IMG/VR virus record: IMGVR_UViG_3300025093_000127
Location: 1 to 23,292 of that record
Origin: a virus
Reading direction: 5' to 3' (one strand)
DNA: 23,292 nt
This document shows positions 18,524-23,292 of the stretch, piece after piece; positions within the stretch are counted from its first letter, which is position 1, and each line of letters opens with the position of its first letter. Both the position numbers and the translations under genes were made by a program. The notes below the pieces were generated by a model. That model was not told the DNA's origin. It worked only from the letters and a program-made list of their open reading frames with translations, and did not search any database.

Positions 18524-19087
18524 ATGAAAATAGAAGTTGATTTAAATAAACTAAACAGAAATCATCTATCTCCTAATCAATATATTATTCTTTATCTTAT
18601 TTATTACAAACAATTTGATATTTTAAAAAAATTATTTGCTTATAAAGAAGCTATTGAAATTCGAGATTCTTTAGTAGGTACTAAATATATATTGAGCAAA
18701 TCAGATGTAAAGTTTAAAAATACAATTTTAAGTATTCCAAATATTTGTAAACTTTTAAATATTCGAGCTGATGAAATTAATTTTGCTGAATTTTATGCGG
18801 TTTACCCTATTAAAGTAGGAAATAGAATACTTAGAGCTCGTTCTGTAGATACTATATTAGGACAAAAACATCAAAAAAAATACTTATTAAAAGTCAATAC
18901 AATAGCTGCTCATAAAGAAGCAATAACAGCTCTTGAAGCATATGTAGCTAAACAACGTATATCTGGCAATTTAAAGTATTTACTAAATATAGAGACTATT
19001 CTTAATAATGCAATGTGGGAACAATGGACTGAGTTTGTTACACCCACAGGAAAGGAGAATGCCAATTGGCAAGATGATACAATTTAA
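18524..19087 (+). CDS. Replisome organiser-like protein (possible helicase loader)
   Basis: The N-terminal 60 residues are helical (LSPNQYIILYLIYYKQFDILKKLF), DnaD-like. The C-terminal portion IAAHKEAITALEAYVAKQRISGNLKYLLNIETILNNAMWEQW (about 126-167) closely follows the ending of phage replisome organisers and helicase loaders, whose last helix reads Y-L-x-x-I-x-T-x-L-N-x-x-x-W. Its end overlaps no gene but lies 10 bases ahead of the DnaB helicase start, the classical loader-helicase arrangement. The role is inferred from this motif and the neighbour; sequence similarity to a named family was not tested. Confidence 0.6.
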   Translation: MKIEVDLNKLNRNHLSPNQYIILYLIYYKQFDILKKLFAYKEAIEIRDSLVGTKYILSKSDVKFKNTILSIPNICKLLNIRADEINFAEFYAVYPIKVGNRILRARSVDTILGQKHQKKYLLKVNTIAAHKEAITALEAYVAKQRISGNLKYLLNIETILNNAMWEQWTEFVTPTGKENANWQDDTI

Positions 19088-19097
19088 AAATATTATA

Positions 19098-20165
19098 ATG
19101 GCAAAGATTGATTATTGGGGACAGCTGAAACAGAACATACAAAGGGGTATTGATGGTTATAACAAAGGATTACCTACAGGATTTAATAGATTAAATACTC
19201 ATATTAGCAATATTCAACAGAAGCGCTATACAACCGTGGGAGGGGCTACTGGCACAGGTAAAACTGCTTATGTAGATTCTGCATATTTATTTCATCCTTA
19301 TGAATATCTAAAAACAGGAGAAAGTAAACATTCATTAGAGATTATTTACTATTCATTAGAAATTCCTCCTGAAGAAAAATTAGCAAAGTTTGTTTGTTTT
19401 AAACTTTGGGAATTATATGGAGTTTATATTGATAGTAAAACATTATATAGTGAAGGAAAATTAAAAGTTCCTCAAAATGTAATTGCTCTTATTGAAGAAT
19501 TAGAAGATTATTTTGCTGAAATGCAAGATACTGTACTTACTTTTAGAAGCTCTATGAGTCCTGATTATATGTATAAAGACTTAATGAGCTATGCAGAAAA
19601 AAGAGGTAAAGTAATTAGAAATAGTGATGGGATTATTATAGATTATAAACCTAATGATCCTTTTTTAATTACTGAAATAATTATTGACCATGCTAATTTA
19701 ATTACTCCTAATAAGCAAGATAAAAATCAAAAAGCTGCTATTGATAGAGCATCAAAAATGTTAGTATTTTTTAGAAATATGTTTAGATTTAGTCCTATTG
19801 TAGTATCTCAATTTAATAGAGGTATTGAGGGTATGGATAGAAAAGAACAAAATTCTCAAGAACCTCAACTTTCTGATTTTAAAGAAACAGGTGCTACACA
19901 AGAAGATGCTAATATAGTTCTTGCCTTATTTAATCCTTTTAGATATGGTATGGAAAGACATAGAGGCTACCCAGTTTTTAAACTTAAACGTAGGTATAGG
20001 TCTGCACATGTTCTAAAAAATAGAGGAGGAGCTGATGGATTAGTTATTGGTTTACATTTTATGGGAGAAATAGGTAAATTTAAAGAATTACCTACTGCTA
20101 AAGATTTGGAAGAGAATCCTAAATTATTGCAAAAAATTTTAAATTATGGAAAACAAGAAAAATAA
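19098..20165 (+). CDS. dnaB: DnaB-type replicative helicase (RecA core)
   Basis: ATG at 19098 is chosen because an earlier in-frame ATG at 19008 lies within the loader gene and would add a non-conserved tail. The 355 residues contain LPTGFNRLN, Walker A GGATGTGKT (Lys55), Walker B EIIIDHANLI, motif 3 VVSQFNRGIEG and SDFKETGATQEDANIVLALFNP, a DnaB motif 4 hallmark (S/E-x-x-x-E-x-x-x-D). An Arg-rich finger region near the C-terminus (KLKRRYRSAHVLKNRGG) fits the subunit-interface Arg. The N-terminal DnaB domain is missing, as in several phage helicases. It unwinds the fork with the primase downstream. Confidence 0.9.
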   Translation: MAKIDYWGQLKQNIQRGIDGYNKGLPTGFNRLNTHISNIQQKRYTTVGGATGTGKTAYVDSAYLFHPYEYLKTGESKHSLEIIYYSLEIPPEEKLAKFVCFKLWELYGVYIDSKTLYSEGKLKVPQNVIALIEELEDYFAEMQDTVLTFRSSMSPDYMYKDLMSYAEKRGKVIRNSDGIIIDYKPNDPFLITEIIIDHANLITPNKQDKNQKAAIDRASKMLVFFRNMFRFSPIVVSQFNRGIEGMDRKEQNSQEPQLSDFKETGATQEDANIVLALFNPFRYGMERHRGYPVFKLKRRYRSAHVLKNRGGADGLVIGLHFMGEIGKFKELPTAKDLEENPKLLQKILNYGKQEK

Positions 20166-20664
20166 AAATTATCATTTTCATATAGGAGATTTAGTTGAAG
20201 AATTTAAAAACAATAAATTTGATGCAATTATTCATGGTTGCAATTGTTTTCATATTATGGGAGCAGGCATTGCCAAGCAAATTTCTAAAGAATTTCCTGA
20301 AGCTTTTGTAGAAGATCAAAAAACTCCTTGTGGAGATTATAATAAATTAGGCAGTATTTCTATTGCAAAAACAGATTATGGAGATATTATTAATGCCTAT
20401 ACACAATTTTATCCAGGTCCTAATTTTGAATATCATGCTTTTATTAGTTGTTTAAATGTTATTAATATTCAATATAGAGGAAAGCATATCGCATTGCCTC
20501 AAATAGGATGTGGAATTGGAGGAGCTGATTGGCAATATGTTAATCATATTATAGAAAATCATTTAAAAGATGTAGAATTAACATTAATTTACTATTTAAA
20601 ACATTATGATAAAGGAGAAGATACCTTGGGTGAAATTAAAATTGACGGAGAATCCGAAGTATAG
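20146..20664 (+). CDS. Macrodomain protein (ADP-ribose binding or hydrolase)
   Basis: A 172-residue macrodomain. Residues about 25-48 (FDAIIHGCNCFHIMGAGIAKQISKEF) are the ADP-ribose-binding loop with catalytic-site Asn33 and the G-A-G-I-A turn. GDYNKLGSISIAKTDYGDIINAYTQ follows, then IALPQIGCGIGGADW (about 120-134), the second phosphate loop. The form resembles Poa1p/TARG1/DarG-type macrodomains that cleave ADP-ribose from proteins or nucleic acids. It overlaps the DnaB gene by 20 bases and so is made together with the replisome. A counter-defence role, removing ADP-ribose put on DNA or host proteins by DarT-like toxins, is plausible and inferred. Confidence 0.88.
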   Translation: MENKKNKNYHFHIGDLVEEFKNNKFDAIIHGCNCFHIMGAGIAKQISKEFPEAFVEDQKTPCGDYNKLGSISIAKTDYGDIINAYTQFYPGPNFEYHAFISCLNVINIQYRGKHIALPQIGCGIGGADWQYVNHIIENHLKDVELTLIYYLKHYDKGEDTLGEIKIDGESEV

Positions 20665-20899
20665 AGATTCAGTATCAAGATTATATTATGTATTTTTAAA
20701 AGAGTCTGGATATGATTTAAATAATTCCATTAAAGCTTTTTTACAAGACATAGAAAATAAAGTAATTCCACCTATAGATTCTATAGGAAGAACTTCAAGA
20801 AAAGTTCAAGAAGAATACCCAAATTTAAGAGGAAAATATTGGGAAAAAAGAAAGCAAAAATCAGTTAAAATAAAGAACGAAATCTTGCACAAATGCTAG
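20606..20899 (+). CDS. Unknown 97-aa basic protein
   Basis: The ATG at 20606 gives a 59-base overlap with the macrodomain gene, so a GTG at 20630 (89 residues) may be the true start. The mature part is helical: RDSVSRLYYVFLKESGYDLNNSIKAFLQDIENK, then PPIDSIGRTSRKVQEEYPNLRGKYWEKRKQKS. The segment SIGRTSRKVQEEYPNLRGKYWEKR is of a type I have seen in small proteins of many tailed phages, with no function known to me. It ends the operon that began with the winged-helix gene at 18251, just ahead of a promoter-like site. Confidence 0.65.
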   Translation: MIKEKIPWVKLKLTENPKYRDSVSRLYYVFLKESGYDLNNSIKAFLQDIENKVIPPIDSIGRTSRKVQEEYPNLRGKYWEKRKQKSVKIKNEILHKC

Positions 20900-20915
20900 T
20901 GTTTTCGTATCTTTA
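20884..20915 (+). promoter_or_regulatory. Candidate Bacteroidota-type promoter for the ATPase and SSB operon
   Basis: CTTG (20884-20887), then 20 bases, then TATCTTTA (20908-20915), one base off TAnnTTTG and one off TTTG. It sits 35 bases before the ATG at 20950, at the largest gap in this stretch. The match is weaker than that of the leftward promoter. Confidence 0.35.
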
Positions 20916-20949
20916 TTAAGAGGTTAAAAATCAATAAAAATACAATTTT

Positions 20950-21624
20950 ATGGGACAATTAGTATTCCTGGTTGGCAAATCAGGTATGGGGAAAAGTACG
21001 TCAGGTAGAAATTTAAATTCTGACGAAACATTATGGTTAAATGCAGACCAAAAAGCATTACCTTTTAAAAAGTTTAAGGAGAAATATAACGAGAAAAAAG
21101 GAAATTATTTTAAGTCTTCTGATGTTAATGAAATTATTGGACAAATTAAAGAAGCACATAAAAATCCTAAAATTAAAACTATTATAGTAGATACTTGGTC
21201 AAGAGTAATGACTGATGCTATTATGTCCCCACAATTTAGGGCTTCTAAAGGTTTTGAAAAATGGACAAGAATGAGTGGAGGCCAATATGACCTAATTAAT
21301 ATTATTAATGAGAAATTAAGAGATGATATCATAGTATATCTATTTGCACATCCTGAAGTGCATCATGATGAAGATGGCTATTCTAGGGAAAGAATAGTAG
21401 TACAAGGTAAACAACTTGAAAAACAAGTTCCTGAAAGTTTTAGTACTATTGTTCTTTATGCTGATATAAAAAAGATACCTGGAAAACCTAATCATCATAT
21501 TTTTAGAACAGTAAATTCAGGGACAGATACTTGTAAAACTCCAATAGGAATGTTTGAAGAAGATGAAATTGACAATGATTTAGTTGTTGTTAATGATGCT
21601 ATTCGAGATTACTATGGAATATAA
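20950..21624 (+). CDS. P-loop ATPase of the Sak4/RecA-like group
   Basis: The N-terminus LVFLVGKSGMGKSTSGRNL carries a Walker A (GKSGMGKS, residues 9-16). KTIIVDTWSRVM (about 75-86) is a Walker B strand ending in Asp, followed by a Thr/Ser as in RecA-type cores. Later FAHPEVHHDEDGYSRERIVVQGKQLEKQVPESFSTIVLY resembles the sensor region of the phage AAA/Sak4 single-strand-annealing ATPases, which promote recombination with SSB. A protein of this kind is conserved in Crassvirales. Its SSB-like neighbours support a recombination or replication role, which is inferred. Confidence 0.8.
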   Translation: MGQLVFLVGKSGMGKSTSGRNLNSDETLWLNADQKALPFKKFKEKYNEKKGNYFKSSDVNEIIGQIKEAHKNPKIKTIIVDTWSRVMTDAIMSPQFRASKGFEKWTRMSGGQYDLINIINEKLRDDIIVYLFAHPEVHHDEDGYSRERIVVQGKQLEKQVPESFSTIVLYADIKKIPGKPNHHIFRTVNSGTDTCKTPIGMFEEDEIDNDLVVVNDAIRDYYGI

Positions 21625-21720
21625 TTATTTTTTTAAAATCAAACAAATCAAAACTTTGTGAGGTTATCACTAATAAAAGAATAGATTGATTTAGTTTAAA
21701 GAATTAGAAATTTAATTAAA

Positions 21721-21739
21721 TGCGAGTATCGCAATTTTT
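21721..21739 (+). terminator. Weak hairpin ahead of the next gene
   Basis: TGCGA (21721-21725) pairs with TCGCA (21729-21733) over GTA, followed by A and five T. It is short. The gap 21625-21768 otherwise shows only A/T-rich sequence. Confidence 0.4.
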
Positions 21740-21768
21740 ATAATTATAAATAAATAAATTTTCACAAA

Positions 21769-22278
21769 ATGGAAAATGAGGTAAATTGGGGAATCCCAAT
21801 CAAAAGAGTAGCAAAAAAAGTAGAAAAATTCTCTACGCCTGTTGTTACATTAGCAGCTTTAGCTAAAAAAGGGTCAGGAAGAAAGTTTAGTTTTAATGTA
21901 GCAAGTCAAGAGCTATTAAATTTAGTAGGAGGAGAAACCTGTTTAAATATTGGATACGATCCAGAACAAAATATTTTTCTTCAAATAGCTGCTAAAGATG
22001 AAGGTCTTAAAATTACTAAATCTTTTAGTTTTAGTGATAAAAGAACTTATGAGTATATTGCTAAAATTAAAGAGCTAAATACTGAAGTAGAAAATTACTT
22101 TTCTATTGAGCCTGTTGAGGGAAAAAACTATTTTCAATTAGTTGTATTAAATGATGTAGATACTACGGAAGAAACTAATAATTCAGAAGTAGAAGATACT
22201 ACAAAAGAACCTACTAAAAAAAGCAAAAATAAAGCTCAAGCATCTGTTGAAGAAGAAGTAACTGAAGATTGGGCATAA
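21769..22278 (+). CDS. Unknown 169-aa protein with acidic tail, possible SSB-like or recombination partner
   Basis: A beta-rich N-terminal two thirds (KFSTPVVTLAALAKKGSGRKFSFNVASQELLNLVGG; LNIGYDPEQNIFLQIAAKDEG; YFQLVVLNDV) is followed by a Lys/Glu-rich linker (TTEETNNSEVEDTTKEPTKKSKNKAQ) and an acidic end EEEVTEDWA. That tail, with Trp near the C-terminus, resembles the protein-interaction tails of SSBs. It is followed closely by another protein with an acidic tail. A DNA-binding accessory of the ATPase upstream is likely, but the fold is not identified. Confidence 0.65.
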   Translation: MENEVNWGIPIKRVAKKVEKFSTPVVTLAALAKKGSGRKFSFNVASQELLNLVGGETCLNIGYDPEQNIFLQIAAKDEGLKITKSFSFSDKRTYEYIAKIKELNTEVENYFSIEPVEGKNYFQLVVLNDVDTTEETNNSEVEDTTKEPTKKSKNKAQASVEEEVTEDWA

Positions 22279-22299
22279 TTAATTTAAATATTTCAAAAA

Positions 22300-22899
22300 A
22301 TGAATATTGATTTAAACAATGAAGAATTTGATGGTGGAGGAAATGTATCCATCTTCAATAATGGAAATGCTGGAATTGTTGATGATGTTACATTAACAAT
22401 TGAAAAAAAGAAAGCAGACGATAAAGAAAATGCTCCTGATTATAAGTTAATCTTTACAGATTCTTCAGGAGCTTCTTGTAATTCATCTTATTGGTATATT
22501 ACTGACGCTACTGAATATAATTCAGTAGAACAATTAATTACTAAACAAGGTAAAGTGCTAAAACATATAGCACATGCTGTATTAGGGAATGATTTTGAAT
22601 TTCCTAAATACAAAAATCCTAAAGAGATGTTGAATGGTATTATGAAGCTTGTTAAAGAAGGATTAGCTAATAGTGGTACATTTAGAATTTTTGCTAATTA
22701 TGGCACAAAAGAATACTGTAAAAAGTATATTCAACCTCGTTCTTGGGTTCCTTTTATGGAGCCAATGACAGTTGCGGAAGAAGATACTCGACTAAAAGCA
22801 GGTGACTTTGATGCTATGGAAAGATTGCAAGAAGATACTTTTGTAGATAATGGAGTTGCTAGTAAAGAAGCAGTTGCAGAAGACGATGATTGGGATTAA
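22300..22899 (+). CDS. Probable single-stranded DNA-binding protein
   Basis: This 199-residue soluble protein has a beta-rich core (VSIFNNGNAGIVDDVTLTIEKKKADDKENAPDYKLIFTDSSGASCNSSYWYITDATEY, residues about 15-75), basic and aromatic residues in the middle (FRIFANYGTKEYCKKYIQPRSWVPF, about 127-152), and a very acidic tail EAVAEDDDWD typical of SSBs, T7 gp2.5 and T4 gp32. The order ATPase, acidic-tail protein, acidic-tail protein, primase fits a replication fork operon. Family membership is not proven and no OB-fold signature was read directly. Confidence 0.6.
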   Translation: MNIDLNNEEFDGGGNVSIFNNGNAGIVDDVTLTIEKKKADDKENAPDYKLIFTDSSGASCNSSYWYITDATEYNSVEQLITKQGKVLKHIAHAVLGNDFEFPKYKNPKEMLNGIMKLVKEGLANSGTFRIFANYGTKEYCKKYIQPRSWVPFMEPMTVAEEDTRLKAGDFDAMERLQEDTFVDNGVASKEAVAEDDDWD

Positions 22900-22918
22900 G
22901 GATGTTTAATTAAATTTT

Positions 22919-22947
22919 AGGGGAGTTTTTAAACTCCCCTATTTTTT
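22919..22947 (+). terminator. Intrinsic terminator between SSB-like gene and primase
   Basis: AGGGGAGTTT (22919-22928) pairs perfectly with AAACTCCCCT (22931-22940), followed by ATTTTTT. The primase ATG comes three bases after it, so primase must be made by read-through or from another promoter. Confidence 0.85.
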
Positions 22948-22949
22948 CT

Positions 22950-23292
22950 ATGAAACAAATAAATTTAAACTCAATATTATTTAATCAAACACTTACCAGA
23001 GAAGATATTTTAGTTCATATATCTCAAGAAGAAATTTATTCTCATTATATAGGAGAAAAAATCACAAGTGGAATGATAATCAATAGTCCGTTAAGGGAAG
23101 ATAATGTTCCTTCTTTTGGATTTTTTTATCATAAAAACGGTGGTGGAACACTAATGTATAATGATTTAGCTACTAAAGATTGTGGAGATTGTTTTGTTTT
23201 TGTTGCTAGACTTTATGGATTACAATTTAAAGATGCTTTAAAGAAAATTATTTTTGATTTTAATCTTTCAGATTTAGAAGTAACAGCTGAAG
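22950..23292 (+). CDS. DnaG-type primase, C-terminal part cut off by window end
   Basis: ATG at 22950, open to the edge (114 codons). Residues 45-90 (NSPLREDNVPSFGFFYHKNGGGTLMYNDLATKDCGDCFVFVARLYG) match the zinc-binding N-terminal domain of DnaG-type primases: SPLREDNVPSF stands for C-P-F-H-x-E-K-T-P-S-F, followed by the turn G-D-C-F-V-F-V. The first Cys and His of the usual CHC2 zinc site are replaced (Ser46, Arg49), while Cys78 and Cys81 remain, so the zinc site may be lost or altered. The catalytic TOPRIM domain lies beyond the window. Start: the only ATG right after the terminator. Confidence 0.8.
   Translation, partial: MKQINLNSILFNQTLTREDILVHISQEEIYSHYIGEKITSGMIINSPLREDNVPSFGFFYHKNGGGTLMYNDLATKDCGDCFVFVARLYGLQFKDALKKIIFDFNLSDLEVTAE

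Noticed and set aside
19008-19097. Upstream ATG at 19008 as the start of DnaB
   Set aside because: The added 30 residues lie within the loader gene in another frame and match no DnaB N-terminus.
21105-21332. Minus-strand frame of 75 codons
   Set aside because: Antisense to the P-loop ATPase Walker B region.
1-23292. Reassigned TAG or TGA codons, as in some crAss-like phages
   Set aside because: TAG ends several well-defined genes (for example at 4519, 15273, 16471, 17507, 20664) with a new gene or terminator at that point, and core proteins read through without internal stops.

Overview
This window looks like part of the genome of a crAss-like (Crassvirales-type) tailed phage of a Bacteroidota host. 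The DNA is strongly AT-rich. A leftward block ending in the large terminase subunit (1-3563, minus) diverges from a long rightward block (from about 4270, plus) that carries a replication set: family A DNA polymerase, SF2 helicase, DnaB-type helicase, P-loop ATPase, SSB-like proteins and a DnaG-type primase. The one clear promoter is of the Bacteroidota kind (TTTG, 19 bases, TATCTTTG). Starts are preceded by A/T-rich leaders and not by strong Shine-Dalgarno sites. TAA, TGA and TAG all end genes, so there is no sign of stop-codon reassignment. The phage assignment rests on gene content and layout; no database search was possible.

Layout. 1-3563 (minus): terminase large subunit (cut by the window edge), a possible small-terminase partner, an HU/IHF-like protein, winged-helix proteins including a RepL-like one, and small unknowns, mostly overlapping by a few bases. 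3564-4270: the divergent control region, with promoter, a cluster of GATAGT repeats at helical-turn spacing, and a 57-residue leftward gene. 4271-4519: a small gene of clearly higher GC than everything around it. 4520-8266: small accessory genes alternating with structured, apparently non-coding RNA. 8267-10739: small genes, three of them for proteins with signal peptides. 10740-11598: a structured leader and one gene standing alone between two strong terminators. 11657-16471: polymerase and helicase operon. 16512-18517: small DNA-binding and unknown genes with a repeated gene-junction sequence. 18524-23292: replisome organiser-like protein, DnaB helicase, a macrodomain protein, a P-loop ATPase, SSB-like proteins and the start of primase.

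How it works together. The right half is a replisome: polymerase, two helicases, a probable loader, SSB candidates, recombination ATPase and primase. Embedded in it is a macrodomain protein that may reverse ADP-ribosylation. The accessory region carries a stand-alone relative of the T4 polynucleotide 3'-phosphatase, an RNA-repair type enzyme, among structured RNAs that include a tRNA-like cloverleaf and a roughly 0.6-kb RNA with nested helices and a predicted pseudoknot. The RNA-rich region 4520-8240 is the most unusual part of the window: at least five elements have 5' and 3' ends paired to each other by 7-15 bp, lying between small genes that share a nearly constant leader. That is the best candidate here for an undescribed system.
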